Source: Noviherbaspirillum cavernae (GTDB lineage Bacteria; Pseudomonadota; Gammaproteobacteria; Burkholderiales; Burkholderiaceae_D). From it: 64,000 nt of DNA. The stretch is taken from the NCBI RefSeq assembly GCF_003590875.1, contig NZ_QYUN01000002.1, positions 2,666,001-2,730,000 of the forward strand, given 5' to 3'. Made by a program: the position numbers and the translations under genes. The notes below the pieces were generated by a model that did not search any database, was not told the origin of the DNA, and worked only from the letters and a program-made list of their open reading frames with translations. Shown here piece after piece: positions 49,106 through 57,857 of this stretch (the first letter of the stretch is position 1; each line of letters starts with the position of its first letter).

Positions 49106-49831
49106 TCAGCCTTCGCCCAGATACGCTTCGCGCACCTTCGGATCATCGAGCATTTCCATTGCGTTGCCGCTCATCGTGATGAGACCGGAATCCATCACGT
49201 AGGCGCGGTGCGCGGCCTGCAATGCAAGTCGCGCATTTTGCTCGACCAGTAATATCGTCACACCCTGCGCGGAAACGGTGCGCACGACCTCGAAGATCTT
49301 CTCCACCATGATGGGAGACAGGCCCATGGATGGTTCGTCGAGCAGCAGCAACTTCGGATGGTTCATCAGCGCGCGCGCCATCGCGAGCATCTGTTGTTCA
49401 CCGCCCGACAAGGTGCCCGCCAGCTGGGAAGAGCGTTCCTTCAGACGCGGAAAAACGCTGAACCACTTGTCGATATCGGCATTGATGGCATCCTTGTCGT
49501 TCCGGGTATATGCGCCCATCAACAGGTTTTCCAGAATCGTCATGCGCGTGAATACGCCGCGCCCTTCCGGCACCATCGCCAGGTTCTTCTTTACCAATTC
49601 AAACGACTTGGTATCGGTGATCTGCTGGCCTGAATAGTGAATCTGTCCTTCGACCCGGCAGTTCGGCAGCGTGCCGGTGATGGCCTTCAGCGTCGTGGTC
49701 TTGCCCGCGCCGTTGGCCCCGATCAGCGTCACCAGTTCGCCCTTGTTGACTTCGAGGTCGATTCCCTTGACGGCCTGGATGCCGCCGTATGCGATCTTGA
49801 GGCCGCTGATTTTCAGAACATTTTCGGTCAT
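49106..49831 (-). CDS. livF: Branched-chain amino acid ABC transporter ATPase LivF
   Basis: 241 residues. Walker A GANGAGKTT, signature LSGGEQQMLAMARAL, Walker B LLLLDEPSMGLSP. The LivF-specific MVPEGRGVFTRMTILENLLM is present. It pairs with LivG to drive the LivHM permease. Its ATG shares a base with the livG stop (TAATG). Confidence 0.94.
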   Translation of the reverse strand: MTENVLKISGLKIAYGGIQAVKGIDLEVNKGELVTLIGANGAGKTTTLKAITGTLPNCRVEGQIHYSGQQITDTKSFELVKKNLAMVPEGRGVFTRMTILENLLMGAYTRNDKDAINADIDKWFSVFPRLKERSSQLAGTLSGGEQQMLAMARALMNHPKLLLLDEPSMGLSPIMVEKIFEVVRTVSAQGVTILLVEQNARLALQAAHRAYVMDSGLITMSGNAMEMLDDPKVREAYLGEG

Positions 49832-50601
49832 TAGTGAGCCCCTCCCAGATACGCCTCGATGACAGCCGCATTCTTTTGCACGTCAGCAGGCAAGCCTTCC
49901 GCGATCGGCTTGCCGTAGTCCAGTACCGTCAAGCGGTCGCAGAGTCCCATGACGAGCTTCACGTCATGCTCGATCAAGAGGATTGTCTTTCCTTCCGCCT
50001 TGATCTTGACCAGCAGTTCGCGCAGCGCCAGTTTCTCGGTTGCATTCATGCCTGCCGCCGGCTCATCGAGCGCCAGCAATTGCGGATCGGTCGCCAGCGC
50101 CCGTGCGATTTCGAGTCGACGCTGGTCGCCGTAGGATAGATAGCGGGAGGTGCGATTGGCGAATTGCGCAATGCCGACGAAATCGAGCAGCTCCATCGCG
50201 CGCTTGCGGATTTCCGCTTCCTCCTTGCGTGCCGCCTTGTGATGCAGCACCGCGCCAAGCACGCCCTGGTGCGTACGCACATGGCGGCCGACCATGACGT
50301 TTTCCAGTGCGGACATTTCGCCGAACAGGCGGATGTTCTGGAAGGTGCGCGCAATCCCGGCTTTCGCCACTTCGTGCGGAGCCGACGGCGAATAGGGCTT
50401 GCCCGCCAGCTCGAACGAGCCAGTGTCGGCCTGATACAGACCGGTGATGACGTTGAAGAAAGTCGTCTTGCCGGCACCGTTCGGGCCGATCAAGCCGTAG
50501 ATCTGGCCTTGCATGATCTTGACGCTGACATTGGACAACGCCTGCAGGCCGCCGAAGCGCTTGTTGACCCCGGCAATCTGGAGAAGAACTTGTTCGCTCA
50601 T
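49831..50601 (-). CDS. livG: Branched-chain amino acid ABC transporter ATPase LivG
   Basis: 256 residues. Walker A GPNGAGKTTFFNVITGLY, the LivG block GIARTFQNIRLFGEMSALEN, signature YLSYGDQRRLEIARALA and Walker B LLALDEPAAGMNATE. It lies 10 bp after livM and is coupled to livF. Confidence 0.95.
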   Translation of the reverse strand: MSEQVLLQIAGVNKRFGGLQALSNVSVKIMQGQIYGLIGPNGAGKTTFFNVITGLYQADTGSFELAGKPYSPSAPHEVAKAGIARTFQNIRLFGEMSALENVMVGRHVRTHQGVLGAVLHHKAARKEEAEIRKRAMELLDFVGIAQFANRTSRYLSYGDQRRLEIARALATDPQLLALDEPAAGMNATEKLALRELLVKIKAEGKTILLIEHDVKLVMGLCDRLTVLDYGKPIAEGLPADVQKNAAVIEAYLGGAH

Positions 50602-50610
50602 GTGATCTCC

Positions 50611-51831
50611 TCAGGCGGCAAGCGCAGCAGGTTCTTTGTCATCGTGCGGCTTCGGCGCATTGGCGTCGGGCCTGTCCTCGTATTTCGGTGAAGGCCACAA
50701 TCCGGCCGGACGATACAGCATGATGCCGACCATCGCGAGACCGTACAACAACTGCCGCAGCACTTCGGCCTCGATCAGCACGGTGCCGAACAGATTGCGT
50801 TGAACCGGCTCCACCACGTGGCGCAGGACTTCCGGCAGCGCCGCAAGGATCACGCCGCCCAGCACGACGCCCGGAATATGACCGATGCCGCCCAACACCA
50901 CCATCGCCAGTACGGCGATGGATTCAGTCAGCGAAAACGATTCAGGCGACACGAATCCCTGGAACGATGCGAACATCGCGCCGGCCACGCCGCCGAACGA
51001 AGCGCCCATGGCGAATGCAAGCAGCTTGATGTTGCGGGTATTGATTCCCATCGCTTTTGCGGCAATTTCGTCTTCCCGAATCGCGACCCACGCGCGGCCT
51101 AGTCGCGAGTCCTGCAGGCGAATCGAGATGAAAATGATCGCGATGCATAGCGCAAGGAACAGGAAATAGTACGCATTGACCGATGGCATCCCCCATTCAC
51201 CGAAATAGACCATGGCCTTCGATCCAGGCTCGCCGGCGAGAGAAACACCGAAGATGCGGATCGGGTCGATCATGTTGATGCCTTGCGGTCCGTTTGTGAT
51301 GTTGACCGGAGCGTTGAGATTATTCATGAAAATGCGGATGATCTCGCCGAAACCGAGCGTCACGATGGCGAGGTAGTCGCCGCGCAGTTTGAGTGTCGGC
51401 GCACCGAGCAATGCACCGAAGAATGCCGTCAGTGCCGCCCCCAGCGGAATGATCATCCACACAGACAGATGAATGCCGTTCTGCGCCGCCTCCGGCCCGG
51501 CGATCCACAGCAGGGCCTCGCCCACCGGCGGGTACTGGTTGACGAAGGATTCCAGCACCGTCGCAAACTGCGGCGATGCCAGCAAGCCGGTCATGTACGC
51601 ACCAAGCGCATAGAAGGCGATGTAGCCCAGATCCAGCAGGCCGGCAAAGCCGACCACGATGTTGAGCCCCAGCGCCAGCATGATGTACAGGAGCGCCAGG
51701 TCCATGATCCGCACCCACGAGTTGCCGTAGTTCGCGGCGATGAACGGAAAGGCCACGAGCAGGATGCCGAGAATGGCGAAGCTGATGTATGCCTTGCGCG
51801 GATTGCGTCTGACGTCGAAATAGTTGGCCAT
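50611..51831 (-). CDS. livM: Branched-chain amino acid ABC permease LivM
   Basis: 406 residues, about ten membrane helices. MLALGLNIVVGFAGLLDLGY, LRGDYLAIVTLGFGEIIRIF and AFAMGASFGGVAGAMFA are LivM hallmarks. An insertion around residues 90-120 (FVNQYPPVGEALLWIAGPEA) lengthens the first loop compared with shorter LivM proteins. The hydrophilic tail ends PHDDKEPAALAA. AAGGAGGGCATC precedes the ATG. Confidence 0.94.
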   Translation of the reverse strand: MANYFDVRRNPRKAYISFAILGILLVAFPFIAANYGNSWVRIMDLALLYIMLALGLNIVVGFAGLLDLGYIAFYALGAYMTGLLASPQFATVLESFVNQYPPVGEALLWIAGPEAAQNGIHLSVWMIIPLGAALTAFFGALLGAPTLKLRGDYLAIVTLGFGEIIRIFMNNLNAPVNITNGPQGINMIDPIRIFGVSLAGEPGSKAMVYFGEWGMPSVNAYYFLFLALCIAIIFISIRLQDSRLGRAWVAIREDEIAAKAMGINTRNIKLLAFAMGASFGGVAGAMFASFQGFVSPESFSLTESIAVLAMVVLGGIGHIPGVVLGGVILAALPEVLRHVVEPVQRNLFGTVLIEAEVLRQLLYGLAMVGIMLYRPAGLWPSPKYEDRPDANAPKPHDDKEPAALAA

Positions 51832-51841
51832 GATGCCCTCC

Positions 51842-52771
51842 TTAAGCACGATCCGCGACGCGTTCGCCCATGATGCCGGACGGACGCAGTGTAAGCACAG
51901 CAATAAGCACGATGAACGCAAAGATGTCCTGATAATGGCTGCCGAGGAAGCCGCCGGTCAGGTCGCCGATATAACCCGCGCCGAGGCTTTCGATCAAGCC
52001 GAGAAGGATGCCTCCGACCATCGCGCCGTAGATATTGCCGATGCCGCCCAATACTGCAGCGGAAAATGCTTTCAGGCCAGGAACGAAGCCCATTGCAAAT
52101 TGCGCGGAAGAATAATTCGCTCCCCACATCACGCCGGCAACGGCCGCCAACGCCGCGCCGATGGCAAACGTCATCACGATCACGCGATTGGAGTCCACGC
52201 CCATCAAGCCGGCCACGCGCGGGTTTTCAGCCGTGGCACGCATTGCGCGCCCCATCTTGGTCCGTTCCACCAGCAGCACCAAAGCGACCATCGACAACAC
52301 CGCCAGTACCAGCAGCATCACCTGCGTTTGTGAAATGAGGGCACCGAAGACATTGAACGACTCGGTTGGCATCACCTGCGGGAACGGAATCGGGCTGCGC
52401 CCCCAGATCATCATTGCAAATGTCTGCAAGAGGATCGATACACCGATTGCGGTAATCAGTGGAGCAAGACGTGGCGCGTTGCGCAGACGGCGGTAGGCGA
52501 CACGTTCGATGATGATGTTGACAATAACGCAGACCGGGATTGCACCGAGGATCGCGATGATGAGTTTGACCACGCCAGGCAAGTCGGGAGCCACGTTTTG
52601 AATTATCTTGAGGATAGTGATACCGACCATTGCTCCAATCATCAATACATCGCCATGCGCGAAGTTGATGAGATTGAGAACGCCATACACCATCGTATAT
52701 CCCAACGCGACGAGTGCGTACATGCTGCCCAGCACCAGTCCGTTGATGATTTGCTGGATGAATGTCTCCAT
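51842..52771 (-). CDS. livH: Branched-chain amino acid ABC permease LivH
   Basis: 309 residues, about eight membrane helices. IIQQIINGLVLGS-type start (TFIQQIINGLVLGSMYALVA), YGVLNLINFAHGDVLMIGAM and ENPRVAGLMGVDSNRVI are typical. First gene of livHMGF; no LivJ/LivK binding-protein gene lies in the window, so the ligand and full specificity are unresolved (branched-chain amino acids by family; urea or amide relatives are also possible). A leader ORF and terminator precede it. Confidence 0.93.
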   Translation of the reverse strand: METFIQQIINGLVLGSMYALVALGYTMVYGVLNLINFAHGDVLMIGAMVGITILKIIQNVAPDLPGVVKLIIAILGAIPVCVIVNIIIERVAYRRLRNAPRLAPLITAIGVSILLQTFAMMIWGRSPIPFPQVMPTESFNVFGALISQTQVMLLVLAVLSMVALVLLVERTKMGRAMRATAENPRVAGLMGVDSNRVIVMTFAIGAALAAVAGVMWGANYSSAQFAMGFVPGLKAFSAAVLGGIGNIYGAMVGGILLGLIESLGAGYIGDLTGGFLGSHYQDIFAFIVLIAVLTLRPSGIMGERVADRA

Positions 52772-52857
52772 GATTTGCCTACTCTCCAAGAATCAGAATC
52801 GTTCCACTGCAAGTTGCCGCCAGGTGTGCAACTGCAGCAATATCATTGCTGATAACA

Positions 52858-52896
52858 AAAACGGCACCCTGGATCTAGCCAAATGGGTGCCGTTTT
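52858..52896 (-). terminator. Intrinsic terminator (attenuator) in the livH leader
   Basis: A 12-bp perfect stem, AAAACGGCACCC (52858-52869) with GGGTGCCGTTTT (52885-52896), 15-nt loop; on the minus strand it ends in GTTTTTG. It lies 87 bp before the livH ATG and 14 bp after the stop of a 20-codon ORF. Confidence 0.75.
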
Positions 52897-52909
52897 CTGT
52901 CGACGATGG

Positions 52910-52972
52910 TTACCGGTAAAGGTGCGCCGCAATAATGCAGACGCTATTGGTGGCAGGGCAATTGATGCACAT
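52910..52972 (-). CDS. Putative 20-residue leader peptide upstream of livH
   Basis: ATG at 52972 with an excellent ribosome site (AAGGAG, 8 bases before), encoding MCINCPATNSV and then CIIAAHLYR before TAA. It is followed at once by an intrinsic terminator and then livHMGF. Size, ribosome site and placement are those of an attenuation leader peptide; it has three Ile, one Leu, one Val and three Cys, so control by branched-chain amino acids or by cysteine/redox state are both possible. No family is recognised. Confidence 0.5.
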   Translation of the reverse strand: MCINCPATNSVCIIAAHLYR

Positions 52973-53389
52973 AGCAGTGTCTCCTTCGTTTTCGATAAAA
53001 ACTTTTGTAATGTTCTCGCGGTGCCTTTTGAGGACCGTCGGAACCGGGCGGCATTATACCGAACATAATCAACGTGAAAACGAATTCTTAAGTTGGCCGT
53101 CGAATATCAGCGTATGCATGCAAATGTATGCAGCAACAGTGATCATCACTCAAAACATCAAAGAGCAATTCAGCTTTCCGGAAATACTCTGCTTGCAGGA
53201 ATGTTGATGCCAAAGCGTTTCCTGATTGTTAATGTATTCAATGAACAGGGCAAGAATTTTATTCAAGGACAATATCCATATCTAAAATTCAAAAAGGAAA
53301 AACGTGTTCTTCTCCTGTTACTTTCCGTCCTGCTCTCCTTCCGCCATCCAGCTTCGACCTGCGTTACTGCATAGTCAGGAAGCCTGCAT
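52973..53389. promoter_or_regulatory. Upstream region of the liv leader
   Basis: About 415 bp with no gene I can support. A minus-strand TATAAT lies at 53058-53053 with a weak -35 (TTTTCA region), which would start a leader of about 275 nt covering the small ORF and the terminator. No terminator for ispH was found here. Confidence 0.4.
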
Positions 53390-54331
53390 TCACGCGCTAC
53401 GCGCGACCGCGAGGCCTTTCGGCATCGGAAACGTCACGTTCTCCTCCACACCAGGAAGTGCGCGTACGCTTCTTGCACCCAACGCCTTCAGTCGATCAAT
53501 CACTGCCTGAACCAGCACTTCCGGAGCCGAAGCACCGGCGGTTACGCCAATTCTGAGCTTGCCTTCCACCCAGGACGGATCGATCAAGGACGCGTTATCA
53601 ACCATGTAGGCAGCGGCCCCCTTCTTTTCGGCCACTTCGCGCAAACGATTGGAGTTCGAGCTGTTCGGACTGCCGACAACGATCACCACATCGACTTGCG
53701 GCGCCATGAACTTGACTGCCTCCTGCCGGTTGGTGGTCGCATAGCAAATGTCGCCCTTCTTCGGCTCTGCAATGTTTGGGAATTTGCGCTTGAGTGCGGC
53801 AATGATGTCGGCCGTATCGTCGACTGACAAGGTGGTCTGTGACACGTATGCGAGCATGCCCGGATCGTTCACCTGCAGCGTGTCCACGTCAGCAGTGGTT
53901 TCAACCAGATACATGCCCGCTTCGGCCTGCCCCATTGTGCCTTCCACTTCGGGATGACCATCATGGCCGATCATGATGATTTCACGCCCCTCGCGACGCA
54001 TCTTCGCCACTTCGACATGCACCTTGGTCACGAGCGGACAGGTCGCATCGAACACGCGCAATCCGCGTTGCGCAGCTTCGGCCTCCACCGATTTGGGAAC
54101 GCCATGTGCGGAAAAGATGACCGTATTGCCAGCGGGGACGTCGTCCAACTCCTCGATGAAGATCGCGCCCTTGCTGCGCAAGTCTTCAACGACGTAGGCG
54201 TTATGCACAATTTCATGGCGTACATAGATCGGCGCGCCGAATTCCGCGAGTGCACGTTCAACGATCTCGATTGCCCGATCGACCCCGGCGCAAAAACCGC
54301 GAGGCTGGGCGAGCAAGACTTCCTTTTCCAT
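53390..54331 (-). CDS. ispH: 4-hydroxy-3-methylbut-2-enyl diphosphate reductase
   Basis: 313 residues. Three Cys for the iron-sulfur cluster lie in [12 protein letters not shown] (C14), [12 protein letters not shown] and [28 protein letters not shown] and [14 protein letters not shown] bind the diphosphate. Last step of the MEP isoprenoid pathway, giving IPP and DMAPP. ATG 54331 has AAGGATTGAG upstream. It follows slpA on the same strand, a pairing conserved in proteobacteria. Confidence 0.96.
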   Translation of the reverse strand: MEKEVLLAQPRGFCAGVDRAIEIVERALAEFGAPIYVRHEIVHNAYVVEDLRSKGAIFIEELDDVPAGNTVIFSAHGVPKSVEAEAAQRGLRVFDATCPLVTKVHVEVAKMRREGREIIMIGHDGHPEVEGTMGQAEAGMYLVETTADVDTLQVNDPGMLAYVSQTTLSVDDTADIIAALKRKFPNIAEPKKGDICYATTNRQEAVKFMAPQVDVVIVVGSPNSSNSNRLREVAEKKGAAAYMVDNASLIDPSWVEGKLRIGVTAGASAPEVLVQAVIDRLKALGARSVRALPGVEENVTFPMPKGLAVARSA

Positions 54332-54389
54332 TCTCAATCCTTCAAACTCTCAATTGCCTTGCCAGGTGCAACAAAGCCTGCGCTCAGGC

Positions 54390-54845
54390 CTACAGTATTC
54401 CAATGATCTTCACTTCGAACTTCAATGGTTGACCGGCCAGCGGATGATTGAAGTCGAACCATGCGCCGTCGGCATCGATTTCGCGTACAACACCAGCAAA
54501 ACGACCGCCGCCCGGCGCGGCAAAATCAACCAGATCCCCGACGGCATACTCCTCTCCCGCCTGGGAATTCTCTTTCAGTGTTGTGCGCGAGACCCTTTGA
54601 ATCAATTCCGGATTGCGTGGACCGAAAGCCTGTTCGGGCTGCAAATCGAAAACCTTGTGCGTGCCTTCCGCCAAGCCGATCAGGCTGGCTTCAAGAAACG
54701 GCGCGAGCTGACCGGTTCCTAACTGCAGCGTCGCGGGGTTATCTTGAAAGGTGCTGACAATATCAACGCCATCCATCGACGCAAGGCGATAGTGGAGCGT
54801 GAGATAAGCGGCTTCGGTAACGACAGGAACAGATACGTTTGACAT
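54390..54845 (-). CDS. slpA: FKBP-type peptidyl-prolyl isomerase, SlpA type
   Basis: 151 residues. An FKBP domain split by an insert-in-flap (IF) domain: YLTLHYRLASMDGVDIVSTF, TLQLGTGQLAPFLEASLIGL, then the IF part (PELIQRVSRTTLKENSQAGE) and a final DFNHPLAGQPLKFEVKI. This SlyD/SlpA form acts as a cytoplasmic chaperone-isomerase; the His-rich SlyD tail is absent. It is the upstream partner of ispH, 58 bp apart. Confidence 0.9.
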   Translation of the reverse strand: MSNVSVPVVTEAAYLTLHYRLASMDGVDIVSTFQDNPATLQLGTGQLAPFLEASLIGLAEGTHKVFDLQPEQAFGPRNPELIQRVSRTTLKENSQAGEEYAVGDLVDFAAPGGGRFAGVVREIDADGAWFDFNHPLAGQPLKFEVKIIGIL

Positions 54846-55136
54846 GAAAATACGGGTTGACAGGTAACGCACTATTGTAAGGCACGTCCGTTTAAATAAT
54901 GAGCGTTTTCAGCCTTGGCGGACATCGAGCAATAAACGTGCCGAAGAACAATATTCACCATGATGACTTCAACCATTCGCTCGATGGTGCGTCATGAGCG
55001 AGTCAGCGCAAACAAATAAATTATCAATATTGCAATATTCAAACTTATAATTTCACCGCTTCAATTCATCTTGCCCGACATGGACATACGAATGTCGCCT
55101 CGAGCAAGGCTTCAGGACCGCACGACGACAATATAT

Positions 55137-55811
55137 ATGGCAATTACCGATTGGCCCGAAGACCAGCGCCCGCGCGAGCGGCTTATCAATCATGGCGCGC
55201 AAGCATTGTCCGATGCCGAACTGCTCGCGGTTTTTCTGCGGGTTGGCGTCAGCGGCAAGAGCGCCGTCGATCTGGGGCGCGACATGGTGACGCATTTCGG
55301 CTCGCTCAATCGCTTGTTTGCCGCCACTCTTGCTGAGTTTTCAGTGCTCAACGGCTTGGGTCCGGCCAAATTTGCACAGCTCCAGGCCGTCCTCGAACTG
55401 GCGCGTCGCGCATTGGCAGAGGATCTGCAGAACGGTACCGCATTGAACTCTCCACAGGCAGTCAGGCACTATCTGCAACTGCTTTTGGCAAACAAGTCCT
55501 ACGAGTCGTTTGCCGCCCTTTTCCTGGATGTCAAAAATCGGCTGATCGCAGCCGAAGAGCTTTTTCGCGGCACGCTGACGCACACCAGCGTCTACCCAAG
55601 GGAGGTCGTAAAGGCTGCCCTCGCACACAATGCGGCCAGCATCATCGTCGCTCACAATCATCCATCCGGCACCTCCGAACCAAGTGCGGCAGATCACGCG
55701 CTGACGCAGGCCTTGAAACAGGCGTTGGCCTTGGTGGATGTCAGAGTGCTCGACCATTTTGTGGTCGCCGGAAAGCACATCCATTCTTTTGCCGAGCATG
55801 GGCAAATCTGA
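55137..55811 (+). CDS. radC: RadC-family JAMM/MPN+ protein
   Basis: 224 residues. An N-terminal helix-hairpin-helix ([20 protein letters not shown]) and a JAMM metal site [17 protein letters not shown] with the upstream acidic residue in [20 protein letters not shown]. Despite the name, a repair role is not established; the fold suggests a metalloprotease-like activity. ATG 55137 is used; a possible upstream extension (from 55071) is unconserved. Confidence 0.9.
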   Translation: MAITDWPEDQRPRERLINHGAQALSDAELLAVFLRVGVSGKSAVDLGRDMVTHFGSLNRLFAATLAEFSVLNGLGPAKFAQLQAVLELARRALAEDLQNGTALNSPQAVRHYLQLLLANKSYESFAALFLDVKNRLIAAEELFRGTLTHTSVYPREVVKAALAHNAASIIVAHNHPSGTSEPSAADHALTQALKQALALVDVRVLDHFVVAGKHIHSFAEHGQI

Positions 55812-55882
55812 GCGCACAACAATTGAAACGACATTGTTAAATTAACGAAATAAAAAAAGATACAATTGTTTTTCGCAAGTCA

Positions 55883-55911
55883 TTGAATATCCTCACATTT
55901 TTAGATATACT
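55883..55911 (+). promoter_or_regulatory. Sigma-70 promoter of rpmB-rpmG
   Basis: TTGAAT (55883-55888), 17-bp spacer, TATACT (55906-55911); the ATG is 43 bp further with AAAGGAG in between. Confidence 0.75.
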
Positions 55912-55953
55912 TCCTTTTTTTCCAATTCTGGAAATCTTTTAAAGGAGTTGAAC

Positions 55954-56190
55954 ATGGCGCGTGTTTGCCAAGTCACCGGGAAAGGGCCGATGGTCGGCAA
56001 CAACGTTTCCCATGCAAACAACAAGACGAAACGTCGCTTTTTGCCGAATCTGCAGCGTCGTCGCATCTTCGTTGAATCCGAAAACCGCTGGGTTTCCCTG
56101 CGGATCTCCAACGCCGGTCTGCGCGTGATCGACAAGATCGGTATCGATGCCGTACTGGCCGATCTGCGTGCCCGCGGCGAAAAAGTCTAA
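55954..56190 (+). CDS. rpmB: 50S ribosomal protein L28
   Basis: 78 residues: [37 protein letters not shown] and [20 protein letters not shown] are the L28 blocks. Only one Cys (C5) remains of the zinc site seen in some L28 proteins, so this is the zinc-free type. AAAGGAG precedes the ATG. rpmG follows after 23 bp. Confidence 0.97.
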   Translation: MARVCQVTGKGPMVGNNVSHANNKTKRRFLPNLQRRRIFVESENRWVSLRISNAGLRVIDKIGIDAVLADLRARGEKV

Positions 56191-56213
56191 GCGGAAACTA
56201 TCAGGAAAATATC

Positions 56214-56381
56214 ATGGCGAAATCTAACCGCGACAAAATCAAGCTGGAATCGACTGCGGGAACGGGTCATTTCTACACCACCACAAAGAACAAACGCACC
56301 ATGCCGGAAAAAATGGCGATCATGAAATTCGATCCCAAGGCACGCAAGCACGTGGAATACAAGGAAACGAAGATCAAGTAA
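56214..56381 (+). CDS. rpmG: 50S ribosomal protein L33
   Basis: 55 residues, beginning [20 protein letters not shown] and ending [13 protein letters not shown]; the middle [20 protein letters not shown] is standard. It lacks the two C-x2-C zinc pairs, matching the zinc-free L28 next door. CAGGAAAATATC precedes the ATG. Co-transcribed with rpmB and ended by the terminator at 56401. Confidence 0.96.
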   Translation: MAKSNRDKIKLESTAGTGHFYTTTKNKRTMPEKMAIMKFDPKARKHVEYKETKIK

Positions 56382-56400
56382 TTGATTTCATCGCCTTGGC

Positions 56401-56427
56401 AAAAACCCCGCAAATGCGGGGTTTTTT
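56401..56427 (+). terminator. Intrinsic terminator of rpmB-rpmG
   Basis: CCCCGCA-aa-TGCGGGG (56406-56421) followed by six T. Confidence 0.9.
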
Positions 56428-56485
56428 ATTGGCGCTTTCACTCGAATGCCCTCTCTGAACATATGACCAGGAACTCGTGGACAAA

Positions 56486-56518
56486 CAAAAACGCGGCCCG
56501 GAAAATCCGCAGCCGCGT
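56486..56518 (-). terminator. Terminator of the fatty acid desaturase gene
   Basis: ACGCGGC (56491-56497) and GCCGCGT (56512-56518) pair; on the minus strand the stem runs into TTTTTGTTTG. Confidence 0.7.
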
Positions 56519-56562
56519 TCAGAAATAATGCCGGATAGCGCCGGCTGCAAGTCACACGTCGA

Positions 56563-57756
56563 TCATGCATAGCTGCGCAAGCGCAGCGAAAACTCCTGCA
56601 GCGATTTGATGCCCGATGCCTCGGCACGAGAGCACCAATCCTGCAGCTGCTGCAGTAGTTGTTCACGGCTTGAGTTTGAACGTTCCCAGATCGCGCCCAA
56701 CTCCACACGCATCTCGTGCATGGTTTTCAGCGCCTTGCTGTGAACGAACAATTCAGTCAATTGCTGCTTGTGGCTTGCTTCCAGCTTGGCCGGTTCGCGC
56801 TGCAACAGCTTCCGGGACGATTTCAGGAAGCCCGATTCAAATTTGGACTTTGCCTTCAACTGGTCCAGCTCATCATGCCATGCTCGCTTGAACGATTTCG
56901 CATATTTCGCCATCACGTCGTAGCGGTTCGAAATCACCGATTGCAAGGTATCGAAATCGGCGATGTGCTTTTCGCGATTGAACTTCGGCTCCGGCGCAAC
57001 CTTTTTCACTTTCGCCAAACCCAGTTGTTCCAGAATGCGGATATACATCCAGCCGATGTCGAACTCGTACCATTTGGACGACAGTTTTGCCGATGTGCCG
57101 AAAGTATGGTGATTATTATGCAGCTCTTCACCGCCAATCAGAATGCCGATCGGAAAGACGTTGGTCGCCGCATCGGCGCAATCGTAATTGCGATAGCCCC
57201 AGTAGTGGCCGATGCCATTGATGATGCCGGCAGCGGTGATCGGGATCCACAGCATCTGTACGGCCCACACAGACAAACCGACCACGCCAAACAGCAGCAC
57301 GTTGATGATCAGCATCAGCACAATGCCCCATGCGCTGCGTTTGGTGTAGACGTTACGCTCCATCCAGTCGTTCGGCGTACCATGGCCGTACTTTTCCATG
57401 GTCTCGTTGTTTTTGGCTTCTGCACGATACAGCTCGGCACCTTCTAACAGCACTTTCTTGATGCCACGAGTCACCGGGCTGTGCGGATCGTCTTCCGTTT
57501 CGCACTTGGCGTGATGTTTGCGATGGATCGCGGCCCATTCCTTGGTGACCATGCCGGTCGTCATCCAAAGCCAGAAACGGAAAAAATGGCTGGGGAGCGC
57601 ATGCAGGTCCAGCGCACGATGCGCCTGACAACGATGCAGATAGATCGTAACTGCCGCGATCGTGATATGCGTTACCACCAGGGTAAACACGACGATCTGC
57701 CATGCGCTAGCCTGTGTAAGGCCGCCAGACAAAAATCCAAGTACTGCATCAAGCAT
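56563..57756 (-). CDS. Acyl-lipid/acyl-CoA delta-9-type fatty acid desaturase
   Basis: 397 residues. Three His boxes for the di-iron site: HRCQAHRAL, HRKHHAKC and HNNHHTF, in the spacing of OLE1/DesC desaturases, with four membrane helices. It inserts a double bond in acyl chains and so controls membrane fluidity. Residues 270-397 are a charged helical extension (SKFESGFLKSSRKLLQREPA) not needed in the minimal family; such tails occur in betaproteobacterial homologues. AGGAAAA precedes the ATG. Divergent neighbour: none; mscS-type gene lies upstream on the same strand. Confidence 0.9.
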   Translation of the reverse strand: MLDAVLGFLSGGLTQASAWQIVVFTLVVTHITIAAVTIYLHRCQAHRALDLHALPSHFFRFWLWMTTGMVTKEWAAIHRKHHAKCETEDDPHSPVTRGIKKVLLEGAELYRAEAKNNETMEKYGHGTPNDWMERNVYTKRSAWGIVLMLIINVLLFGVVGLSVWAVQMLWIPITAAGIINGIGHYWGYRNYDCADAATNVFPIGILIGGEELHNNHHTFGTSAKLSSKWYEFDIGWMYIRILEQLGLAKVKKVAPEPKFNREKHIADFDTLQSVISNRYDVMAKYAKSFKRAWHDELDQLKAKSKFESGFLKSSRKLLQREPAKLEASHKQQLTELFVHSKALKTMHEMRVELGAIWERSNSSREQLLQQLQDWCSRAEASGIKSLQEFSLRLRSYA

Positions 57757-57857
57757 TGTATTTTCCTATCATTACTACTCCAGGTGGAATGCCATCCTTG
57801 GCAGATCAAGCATGAGGACGGGACTTATCTGAAATTTCGCCCAGATTGTACGCTCTT

